Assembly: GCA_001798565.1 (NCBI GenBank) | Contig: MGSR01000162.1 | Span: 2,522-12,478 of the forward strand | Source: Deltaproteobacteria bacterium RIFCSPLOWO2_12_FULL_60_16 | Lineage (GTDB): Bacteria; Desulfobacterota; Binatia; UBA9968 | Length of the DNA: 9,957 nucleotides | Reading direction: 5' to 3' | Shown: positions 1 through 5,360 of the stretch, in pieces | Numbering within the stretch: the first letter of the stretch is position 1 | Layout: each line of letters opens with the position of its first letter | Position numbers and translations under genes: made by a program | The notes under the pieces: model-generated | Database searches by the model: none | What the model was told of the DNA's origin: nothing | Seen by the model: the letters and a program-made list of their open reading frames with translations, nothing else

Positions 1-141
1 ACGGCCGCAGACGCGCTCGGCCGCCTCGGCCGGGGCCGTGACCCTGTGGACGGCGCAGTTCCAGCTTTCGCTGAAGCGCTTTAGCGAAACGTCGCCGAAG
101 GTAGAGGCGTCGAGAAAAACGATGCTCAGCTTCTCCGCCAT
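1..141 (-). CDS. D-2-hydroxyacid dehydrogenase, N-terminal fragment (cut by window edge)
   Basis: The minus strand reads an open frame of 47 codons from an ATG at 141-139 to the window edge with no stop. The protein starts MAEKLSIVFLDAS, followed by a TFGDVSL segment and, around residues 33-47, HRVTAPAEAAERVCG. A short beta strand ending in LDA/LDG, then a second strand and a helix beginning after T-x-P-E, is the usual opening of the substrate domain in glycerate dehydrogenase or hydroxypyruvate reductase-like members of the D-isomer-specific 2-hydroxyacid dehydrogenase family. The Rossmann NAD domain and catalytic Arg/Glu/His would lie outside the window, so the substrate (hydroxypyruvate, glyoxylate, phosphoglycerate or other) cannot be told. 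The ATG lies one base after the TGA of the upstream MazG-like gene (TGACATG), so the two are probably translationally coupled in one operon. Confidence 0.72.
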   Translation of the reverse strand, partial: MAEKLSIVFLDASTFGDVSLKRFSESWNCAVHRVTAPAEAAERVCGR

Positions 142-142
142 G

Positions 143-592
143 TCACGGCCTCCGCTCCATTCTCTTGGCCTCCTCCCACAGGGCGTCCATCTCTTCCAGC
201 GACGACTCGGCGGGAGATTTTCCTCTCTCTCGAAGTCTCGTTTCGATGTGGCTAAAGCGCTTGAGGAAGCGATCGACGCCTTCGCCCAGCGCGGCTTCGG
301 CCTCGACGCCGAGGAAGCGGGAGAGATTCACCAGGGAGAAGAGCAGATCCCCTATCTCCTCCCGCACACGGCCTTTGCCGCCGGATGCGACGGCCGCCTT
401 AAGCTCGCGCAGTTCCTCCTCGATCTTGTCCCAGACCGGCTCAACCGTGGGCCAGTCGAAGCCGCAGCCGGAGGCCCGCTCCGTGACTCTCTGGGCGCGC
501 GCCAGCGCGGCCATCGTTCTCGGGACCTTTCTCAGCGAGGAGGCTCTCCCTTCGGCGGCCCGCGCTCTTGTCTTTGTCTTAGCCTTTTTCAC
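143..592 (-). CDS. mazG: MazG-type nucleotide pyrophosphohydrolase, C-terminal domain only
   Basis: This 149-residue protein matches the C-terminal half of MazG, an all-alpha NTP pyrophosphohydrolase that hydrolyses (d)NTPs to the monophosphate and pyrophosphate. Visible landmarks are the domain opening GFDWPTVEPVWDKIEEE (44-60), the metal-binding pair E60-x-x-E63 and E79-x-x-D82 in EEIGDLLF, then SLVNLSRFLGVEAEAAL and the terminal helix SSLEEMDALWEEAKRME. Full-length MazG is about 260 residues with two such domains. Here residues 20-40 (LRKVPRTMAALARAQRVTERA) look like the interdomain linker, but the N-terminal domain is replaced by a Lys/Arg/Ala-rich stretch of about 18 residues. No frame upstream shows a GCPWD-type N-terminal motif. 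The C-terminal domain is the catalytic one in E. coli MazG, so this copy could still be active. The start is an ATG with GGGGAG four bases upstream. It reads away from the EamA gene and into the dehydrogenase. Confidence 0.8.
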   Translation of the reverse strand: MKKAKTKTRARAAEGRASSLRKVPRTMAALARAQRVTERASGCGFDWPTVEPVWDKIEEELRELKAAVASGGKGRVREEIGDLLFSLVNLSRFLGVEAEAALGEGVDRFLKRFSHIETRLRERGKSPAESSLEEMDALWEEAKRMERRP

Positions 593-650
593 TGACGCTC
601 CCCAGTGGTCGAAGATGAAAACGAATCTTAAGCGATGGGCCCGATCATGT

Positions 651-700
651 CCAGCCCGCCGGCTGGAAGGCTCGTTCGGGGACTCGCCTCGCTCCCCGAA
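651..700. repeat. Two adjacent perfect hairpins upstream of mazG
   Basis: CCAGCC (651-656) and GGCTGG (661-666) form a 6-bp stem with a four-base loop. TTCGGGGA (675-682) and TCCCCGAA (693-700) form a perfect 8-bp stem around a ten-base loop. They stand 8 bases apart. Neither is followed by a T-tract on either strand, so they are not typical intrinsic terminators. They may be REP-like elements or structure in the mazG leader. The 10-mer at 685-694 recurs inverted at 3937-3946 in the palindrome at the end of aguB, which hints at a shared repeat family. Confidence 0.6.
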
Positions 701-770
701 AGCAATAGGTCCGTGGGTTCTTTGAACCGTTCACTCTCGGTGCTTTCGGCTCGCTCGGCAAATCCCCTCA

Positions 771-816
771 CTCGCAGAGTCCTCGGCTCGCAGAGAGTTC
801 CGACGCCGCCGAGCCG
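771..816. repeat. Direct repeat CTCGCAGAG and inverted repeat CGGCTCG/CGAGCCG
   Basis: CTCGCAGAG occurs at 771-779 and again at 787-795. The second copy sits in the loop of an imperfectly spaced inverted repeat, CGGCTCG (784-790) with CGAGCCG (810-816), 7 bp with a 19-base loop. The arrangement continues the cluster of short repeats that starts at 651. Function is unknown. It may be a regulatory site or a remnant of a dispersed GC-rich repeat. Confidence 0.45.
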
Positions 817-1186
817 ATGTTCGCTTACGAGGACAGGAAGGTCCCTGGGAGAAAAGAGGGTGGTGGCGGCTCCGAGGGGGCGAGGCTGGAGGGCGCAGAC
901 GTAGGGGTAGGAAGGTTGCTGGCAGGCCCCGACCGTTGGAGTGAGCAGCATAGGGGAGGACGGGGCGGTGGCCCTCAAGGCACAGGTCCATCGGCTGCGC
1001 TCGGAGGCGTTGCCCCCGAGGAGCCTGCTTGTGTCAGCAATCAGCCTCTCGACGAGGAGGCACTGGAGCGAGGGGTTGGTGCGGCCCCATTGCCCCTGAA
1101 ACTTGTAAGAGCGCCGCTGTTGGTGCTACTGTCGCCCTTCCTGTTTCTCTTTTCCCGCGGGACCCCCTTGAAGCCGGAGAAATCCC

Positions 1187-2047
1187 ATGCCGCCTGAAGT
1201 GATCGCCATCGTGTCGGCGATGGGTTGGGCGGGCGACGGGGTTCTGGTCCGCATGGGCGCGCGCACCTCCAACATCTACGCCGCCGCCTTCCTGAGCTAC
1301 AGCGTTGCCGCCGCGGCTCTCTGGGCCTATCTACTGGCCACCACGCCGCTGCATCTGCTGGGCTCCTCGGCGACAATCTATTTTGTCCTCAGCGGCTGCC
1401 TTCAACCGCTGCTGGCGCGGATATTTTATTACATAGCCATTACGCGGTTAGGGGTCTCTCGCGCCGGCCCCCTGCGGGGAATCAGCCCGCTGTTCGCGCT
1501 CATCCTGGCGGTGATTTTTCTTCACGAGCGGCCGCCGCCGGCGGTTTACGCCGGCACACTGCTCGTCGTCGCCAGCGTCTGGCTCCTTTCCTCGCGCGGC
1601 AGTGGAGGCGGGGACTGGAGGCTCTTTGACATCGTCTTCCCGCTGGCGGCGGCGCTGGTCGCCGCGGTGTCGCAGAACCTGCGCAGGGGAGGAATGCTCA
1701 TTCTTCCCGACCCCTTTGTAGGCGCGGCGGTCGCCACGACCACCTCTCTGGTGCTCTTTGCCGCGTCTTTGACGGCTGTCGGCAGGCTGCGCCTCGTCGT
1801 GCCCGGCAGGCAGAGCCTCCCGTTCTTCGGCGGGGCGGCGCTTCTCTCCACCGTGGCGCAGGTCCTGAATTTTGCGGCCCTGAGCATGGGGGAAGTCTCC
1901 GTCATGGTGCCGCTCCTGGATACCACCCCGCTCTTCATCCTGCTCTTCAGCGCGATCTTCTTGAAGGATCTGGAAAAGATCACGGCCCGCATCGTTTTCG
2001 GGACGATCCTGATGGTAAGCGGCGTGGTTATTATCTCCAGCCGCTAA
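1187..2047 (+). CDS. EamA-family (drug/metabolite transporter superfamily) permease
   Basis: The 286-residue product is almost entirely hydrophobic and fits the ten-helix, two-repeat EamA fold of inner-membrane DMT exporters. The first repeat spans roughly residues 1-136 and ends with the family signature ISPLFALILAVIFLHERP (99-116). The second spans about 147-286 and repeats the signature as DTTPLFILLFSAIFLKDLEKI (245-265). A glycine-rich linker (RGSGGGDW, 137-144) joins the halves. Length is typical for the family. The ATG at 1187 is preceded by GGAG at 1176-1179 with a seven-base spacer. Substrate cannot be inferred: EamA members export amino acids, metabolites or drugs. The gene faces away from mazG and is followed after 114 bases by a dienelactone-hydrolase-like gene, with a hairpin between, so co-transcription is uncertain. 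Confidence 0.88.
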   Translation: MPPEVIAIVSAMGWAGDGVLVRMGARTSNIYAAAFLSYSVAAAALWAYLLATTPLHLLGSSATIYFVLSGCLQPLLARIFYYIAITRLGVSRAGPLRGISPLFALILAVIFLHERPPPAVYAGTLLVVASVWLLSSRGSGGGDWRLFDIVFPLAAALVAAVSQNLRRGGMLILPDPFVGAAVATTTSLVLFAASLTAVGRLRLVVPGRQSLPFFGGAALLSTVAQVLNFAALSMGEVSVMVPLLDTTPLFILLFSAIFLKDLEKITARIVFGTILMVSGVVIISSR

Positions 2048-2111
2048 GGGGTGGACCGGCGGAGAAAAATCTGATAGACAAAAATCAATTCTCGATCGGC
2101 AAATGGTTTCT

Positions 2112-2146
2112 AGCAGGGTGCTGAAAAATCATGTTCGCAGCCTGCT
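2112..2146. repeat. Bulged hairpin in the spacer before the hydrolase gene
   Basis: AGCAG (2112-2116) plus GCTG (2120-2123) pair with CAGC (2138-2141) and CTGCT (2142-2146), giving a nine-pair stem with a three-base bulge and an A-rich 14-base loop. It ends five bases before the strong ribosome-binding site of the next gene. The wording GCAGGGTGCTGAAAAA resembles, from memory, termini of insertion sequences or MITE-like repeats. I cannot confirm this without a search. It could instead be a leader structure of the hydrolase mRNA. Confidence 0.4.
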
Positions 2147-2161
2147 GAAGGGAGGGAGAGT

Positions 2162-2881
2162 ATGGATATCACCACGTCGACCATTCAACTCAACACCCCG
2201 GACGGCAAGATGGAGGCCTATGAGGCCCGGCCGAAAGACGGCGGCGCGCGCCCGGCGATTATCGTCTTTATGGAGGCGTTCGGGGTGAACAGCCACATCA
2301 AAGACGTGACCGAAAGGGTGGCGCGCGAGGGATATGTCGCTATAGCGCCGGATCTCTACCATCGGGAGCCGGAGCGCATCGTCCCCTACAAGGAGCTGCA
2401 AAAGGCGATCGGTATCATGAACCGTCTGCAGGACCCGAAGGTCATGGAAGACGCGGGAGCGGTGATCGCTCACCTGAAGTCACAGAACTACGTGAAGGCC
2501 GGCGCCATCGGTGTCACCGGCTTCTGCATGGGCGGCCGCTGCACCTATCTGGCCGCGGCGCACCATAATAAGGACATCAAGGCCGCAGTTGGGTTCTACG
2601 GCGGGGGCATCCCGATGGGCAAACCCAGCCCGCTCTCGCGCAGCGGAGAAATCAACTGCCCCATCCAGCTCTTCTTCGGGGAAAAAGACCCTCTGATCCC
2701 GCAGGACCATGTGGCCCAGATCCGGCAGGCCCTCACGGATGACAAGAAGAATTTTGCGATAAAGGTCTACCCGGGAGCCGGACACGGCTTCTTCTGCAAC
2801 GAGCGGGAGAGCTATCACGCCGATTCGGCCAAGGACGCGTGGGACAAGTTCAAGTCATTCTTCGGCCGGCATCTGAAGTAG
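2162..2881 (+). CDS. Dienelactone hydrolase family alpha/beta hydrolase
   Basis: The 239-residue cytoplasmic alpha/beta hydrolase has the dienelactone hydrolase layout: an oxyanion-side glutamate in FMEAFG (E38), the nucleophile elbow GFCMGGR with Cys122, the acid in FFGEKDPLIP (D176) and the histidine in PGAGHGFF (H208). A Cys-Asp-His triad with the conserved Glu, rather than Ser, is characteristic of this family, whose type member opens dienelactone to maleylacetate in chlorocatechol breakdown. Many genomic members act on other or unknown esters and lactones, and no catechol-pathway genes lie nearby, so the substrate is open. There is no signal peptide. The ATG is preceded by GGAGGGAG (2151-2158) with ideal spacing, the clearest ribosome-binding site in the window. 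A strong terminator follows 19 bases after the stop, closing this transcription unit. Confidence 0.9.
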   Translation: MDITTSTIQLNTPDGKMEAYEARPKDGGARPAIIVFMEAFGVNSHIKDVTERVAREGYVAIAPDLYHREPERIVPYKELQKAIGIMNRLQDPKVMEDAGAVIAHLKSQNYVKAGAIGVTGFCMGGRCTYLAAAHHNKDIKAAVGFYGGGIPMGKPSPLSRSGEINCPIQLFFGEKDPLIPQDHVAQIRQALTDDKKNFAIKVYPGAGHGFFCNERESYHADSAKDAWDKFKSFFGRHLK

Positions 2882-2900
2882 CGGCGCCGGAAGCTTCGCG

Positions 2901-2936
2901 AAAAGAGGAAAGGCGGCGCGCCTTTCCTCTTTTTTT
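2901..2936 (+). terminator. Rho-independent terminator
   Basis: A perfect 13-bp stem (2902-2914 with 2920-2932; outermost A2901-T2933 also pairs) encloses the loop GGCGC and runs into an unbroken T tract ending at 2936. It lies 19 bases past the hydrolase stop and reads in the plus direction. On the minus strand the trailing T run is only four bases, so it is probably one-directional. It separates the hydrolase unit from the agu genes. Confidence 0.93.
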
Positions 2937-3006
2937 CCGCTCAGCGGCAAAAAGAAGAAACTTCACCGGCTTTGTGCTAGAGTGAAAAACCACGAGGGCC
3001 GCTGAA

Positions 3007-3993
3007 GTGGCCGGCAAGAAAACCAAAGAACAAGTCACCGTCGCTCTTATTCAGATGAGCGCGGCGGCGGATCCAAAGGCGAATCTCGCCAAGGCGGCGG
3101 CGCGGATCGGAGCGGCCGCCGGAAAAGGGGCTGAGATCGTTTGCCTTCAGGAGCTCTTTCTCTCGCGCTATTTCCCACAGAGCGAGGATGCCAAGAATTT
3201 TAGGCTGGCGGAGACGATCCCCGGACCGACCACGGAGGCCCTGAGCCGGCTGGCGCGGCAGCAGAGAGTCGTCATCGTCGCTTCCGTTTTCGAGAAGCGC
3301 TCCGCCGGAATCTATCACAACACCGCGGCGGTGATCGACGCGGACGGCTCGATCGCGGGGAAATACCGCAAGATGCACATTCCCGATGATCCCTGCTACT
3401 ACGAGAAGTTCTATTTCACCCCGGGAGACCTGGGGTTTCCTTGCTTTAAAACGCGCTACGCGAAGATCGGCGTGCTGGTCTGCTGGGACCAATGGTTCCC
3501 GGAAGCGGCGCGTCTCGCCGCCCTGGCGGGCGCCGAGATCCTCTTCTACCCCACCGCGATCGGCTGGCTGCCCACCGAGCCGAAAGCCGTGGCCCGCGCC
3601 CAGCAGGCCGCCTGGGAGCTGATCCAGCGCGGACATGCCGTGGCCAACGGGGTCTATGTCGCCGCGGCCAATCGCGTGGGACGGGAGGGGAAGCTCAAGT
3701 TTTGGGGAAACTCTTTCGTGGCCGGTCCCTTCGGCGAGATCATCGCCCGCGCCGGAAGGGAGAGCGAAGCGATCCTGACTGCGCGGTGCGACCTTAAGAA
3801 AGTCGATGAAACGCGCCAAAACTGGCCGTTTCTCAGGGACCGGCGCATCGATGCTTACGGCGCCCTCACCGCGCGCTTTCTCGATCCCTCGACGCGAGCC
3901 CCGGCCTTGCCGAGGGCTCTTGCTCGGGGTCGTCCCGAGCGAGGCGGAGTCGAGTCGAGGGACGATCAAGCGAAGCGAAAGGCCCACTTCTAA
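3007..3993 (+). CDS. aguB: N-carbamoylputrescine amidase
   Basis: A nitrilase-superfamily amidase that hydrolyses N-carbamoylputrescine to putrescine, CO2 and ammonia, the last step of the arginine-agmatine route. The Glu-Lys-Cys triad is visible: E49 in CLQELF, K122 in KYRKMHIP and C159 in VLVCWDQWFPEAAR. The DPCYYEKFYFTPGD segment (128-141), the IGWLPTEP loop (185-192) and ANRVG (221-225) are typical of AguB rather than of generic omega-amidases. The start is GTG at 3007 with GAGG about nine bases upstream. The preceding TGTGCTAGAGT (2974-2984) resembles a -10 region but has no convincing -35. Homologous sequence appears to end near FLD (291-293), as expected for a protein of about 290-300 residues. 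The final 30 or so residues are Arg/Gly/Pro-rich and are encoded by a palindromic element. The next gene, 21 bases on, supplies the substrate, which strongly supports the call. Confidence 0.93.
   Translation: MAGKKTKEQVTVALIQMSAAADPKANLAKAAARIGAAAGKGAEIVCLQELFLSRYFPQSEDAKNFRLAETIPGPTTEALSRLARQQRVVIVASVFEKRSAGIYHNTAAVIDADGSIAGKYRKMHIPDDPCYYEKFYFTPGDLGFPCFKTRYAKIGVLVCWDQWFPEAARLAALAGAEILFYPTAIGWLPTEPKAVARAQQAAWELIQRGHAVANGVYVAAANRVGREGKLKFWGNSFVAGPFGEIIARAGRESEAILTARCDLKKVDETRQNWPFLRDRRIDAYGALTARFLDPSTRAPALPRALARGRPERGGVESRDDQAKRKAHF
3922..3965. repeat. Palindromic GC-rich element inside the 3' end of aguB
   Basis: GCTCGGG (3922-3928) and CCCGAGC (3934-3940) form a perfect 7-bp stem with a five-base loop. 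An alternative pairing joins TCGTCCC (3930-3936) with GGGACGA (3959-3965). The two foldings are mutually exclusive. The element lies within the last 30 codons of aguB, which have no counterpart in the core amidase fold. It resembles the dispersed REP-like repeats seen in many GC-rich genomes (inference), and shares a 10-mer in inverted orientation with 685-694. No T-tract follows, so it is not a standard terminator. Confidence 0.6.
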
Positions 3994-4014
3994 AAGCTAT
4001 CAGATTGTCCTCCG

Positions 4015-5103
4015 TTGAAGCTTCCGCAAGCAAAGACTAATCGGCGCACGCCGCGCCAGCTCGGCTATCGCATGCCGGCGGAATGGCAGCCCCACAGGGC
4101 CACCTGGCTCGCCTGGCCGCATAACCCTGAGGCCTGGCCAGACTCAAATCAGCTGGAACTGATCAAACAGATTTGGGTTCAAATGGCGCGGGCGCTATCG
4201 CCGACCGAACAGGTCTGCCTTCTCGTGCGCGACGAGCGGCAAAGGGCCGAGGCGACCAGGCTTCTCAAAGATGGCGGGGCAGTCATGGAACACGTATCCA
4301 TTTACGGCATCCCTACCGTGGATGTCTGGATGCGCGATTACGGTCCGACCTTTGTCACGGGAAACGGGCCGGCCAAGCTGGCCTTCAACGACTGGATCTT
4401 TAATGCCTGGGGTGGGAAGTACGAGTCTTACATGGAGGATGATTCGGTTTGCAGAGAGATCGCCGCGCTGCTCGGCGTCCCGGTTTTTGAGCATGACGTC
4501 GTCCTCGAAGGGGGCTCCGTCGATGTCAACGGCTGCGGCGCCTGCCTGACTACGGTGCAGTGCCTTTTGAATGCCAACAGGAACCCGCGCTTGAGCAGGG
4601 CGGAGATCGAAGAGAACCTGAGAGAAAGTCTGGGGGTCGATCATATCATCTGGCTCGGCGAGGGCATCGTCGGGGACGATACCGACGGCCACATAGACGA
4701 TGTCGCCCGCTTCGTCAATCCGACGACGATCGTCTGCGCGCTTGAGGAGAATTCAAGGGATGAAAACTACCGGCTGCTACGGGAAAATTACGAGCGGCTC
4801 CAGGGCGCGCGGGATCAGGGAGGCGAAAAGCTCGCGATCGTGCCGCTCCCCATGCCCGGCCCGGTGGCTTACGAGGACAGAAGACTGCCCGCGAGCTACG
4901 CCAATTTTTATATCGCCAACGGCGTCGTTCTAGTGCCCACGTACGATCATGCCAACGACCGCGCCGCGCTGGGAATACTGGGCGAGCTGTTTTCCGGCCG
5001 CAAGGTCATCGGCATCCCCTGCGCGCATCTCGTGGCCGGCCTGGGCGCCATCCACTGCGTCACCCAGCAGGAACCGTTGCCCCCTGTCCCCTTGACAAGG
5101 TGA
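4015..5103 (+). CDS. aguA: Agmatine deiminase
   Basis: The 362-residue enzyme converts agmatine to N-carbamoylputrescine and ammonia, feeding AguB encoded just upstream. It belongs to the guanidine-modifying pentein fold. Visible family markers are MPAEWQPHRATWLAWPHN (20-37), the substrate-binding VWMRDYGPTFV (104-114), LEGGSVDVNG (164-173), GDDTDGHIDDVARF (220-233) with the catalytic His226, PTYDHANDRAAL (308-319), and the nucleophile Cys348 in GAIHCVTQQEP near the C-terminus. Length is normal. TTG at 4015 is chosen because conserved sequence (TPRQLGYRMPAEW) begins before the first in-frame ATG at 4072. No clear Shine-Dalgarno precedes either codon, so initiation may depend on coupling to aguB. 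Arginine decarboxylase, needed to make agmatine, is not in this window. Confidence 0.95.
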   Translation: MKLPQAKTNRRTPRQLGYRMPAEWQPHRATWLAWPHNPEAWPDSNQLELIKQIWVQMARALSPTEQVCLLVRDERQRAEATRLLKDGGAVMEHVSIYGIPTVDVWMRDYGPTFVTGNGPAKLAFNDWIFNAWGGKYESYMEDDSVCREIAALLGVPVFEHDVVLEGGSVDVNGCGACLTTVQCLLNANRNPRLSRAEIEENLRESLGVDHIIWLGEGIVGDDTDGHIDDVARFVNPTTIVCALEENSRDENYRLLRENYERLQGARDQGGEKLAIVPLPMPGPVAYEDRRLPASYANFYIANGVVLVPTYDHANDRAALGILGELFSGRKVIGIPCAHLVAGLGAIHCVTQQEPLPPVPLTR

Positions 5104-5130
5104 CTATCCCTCCTTAAGCTACGCGACTAT

Positions 5131-5343
5131 ATGGGCCAGGTGATTCGACTCAAGGAACTCCACCAGGCAAGGCGGCGGCGGACGGAAAAGGTCAGCATGG
5201 AGCAATGCGTGGAGCTCCTGGAATGGAACCTCAAGCGCAGCCTGGACCAATATCTCTCCTCGCCGCCTGAAGAAAGATCGATGCGGGCGACCCAGATCCG
5301 CAAGCTCAGCGAGATCCTGGAATACGCCTTGCGGCTTCTCTAA
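5131..5343 (+). CDS. Small hypothetical protein (70 aa), unrecognised
   Basis: I do not recognise this protein. It is basic at the N-terminus (HQARRRRTEKV, 11-21) and predicted largely helical, with a central segment MEQCVELLEWNLKRSLDQYL (23-42) and a C-terminal amphipathic helix IRKLSEILEYALRLL (56-70) separated by a Pro-Pro-Glu-Glu turn. There is no signal peptide or membrane segment. ATG at 5131 is the only usable start after the aguA stop, with which it is in frame. No good ribosome-binding site is seen. It fits neatly between aguA (27-base gap) and the RmuC gene (17-base gap), both on the same strand, and its composition looks protein-like rather than random, so I consider it probably real. 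A role cannot be stated. Confidence 0.6.
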   Translation: MGQVIRLKELHQARRRRTEKVSMEQCVELLEWNLKRSLDQYLSSPPEERSMRATQIRKLSEILEYALRLL

Positions 5344-5360
5344 CGCCGATATTCTAAAGC

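Larger units (their letters stand above)
593..1186. other. 594-bp divergent intergenic region without a supported gene
   Basis: This stretch separates the minus-strand mazG start from the plus-strand EamA start. Open frames exist on both strands (for example 628-978 minus and 817-1197 plus), but their products are Arg/Pro/Ser/Gly-rich, lack recognisable domains and overlap one another, as expected of GC-rich non-coding DNA. I checked for RNase P RNA, tmRNA, SRP RNA and tRNA landmarks and found none. The left half (650-820) is rich in short inverted and direct repeats, listed separately. Promoters for both flanking genes should lie here, but no clear -35/-10 pair stands out. GGAG at 1176-1179 serves the EamA start. 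Confidence 0.55.

Noticed and set aside
38..725. Two plus-strand frames (185 and 186 codons) opposite mazG
   Set aside because: The minus strand carries the recognisable MazG and dehydrogenase sequences. The plus-strand products are Ser/Arg/Pro-rich and featureless.
817..890. GAGGACAGGAAGGTCC-like stretch considered as RNase P or SRP RNA core
   Set aside because: The surrounding conserved elements (second RNase P conserved region, SRP GGAA tetraloop domain with flanking pairs) are absent.
628..991. Two overlapping minus-strand frames upstream of mazG, considered as the missing MazG N-terminal domain
   Set aside because: Neither contains GCPWD, LLEEAYE or ExxE/ExxD motifs. Composition is low-complexity and the frames contradict each other.
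2961..2984. TTCACC with TGTGCTAGAGT as a sigma-70 promoter for aguBA
   Set aside because: The -10-like part is plausible, but no -35 box exists at 16-18 bases spacing. Not listed as a feature.
2977..3987. Long open frame of 336 codons on the minus strand opposite aguB
   Set aside because: It is an antisense shadow of a gene with intact catalytic residues. Its product is Arg/Gly/Asp-rich with no domain, as expected from GC-rich codon bias.
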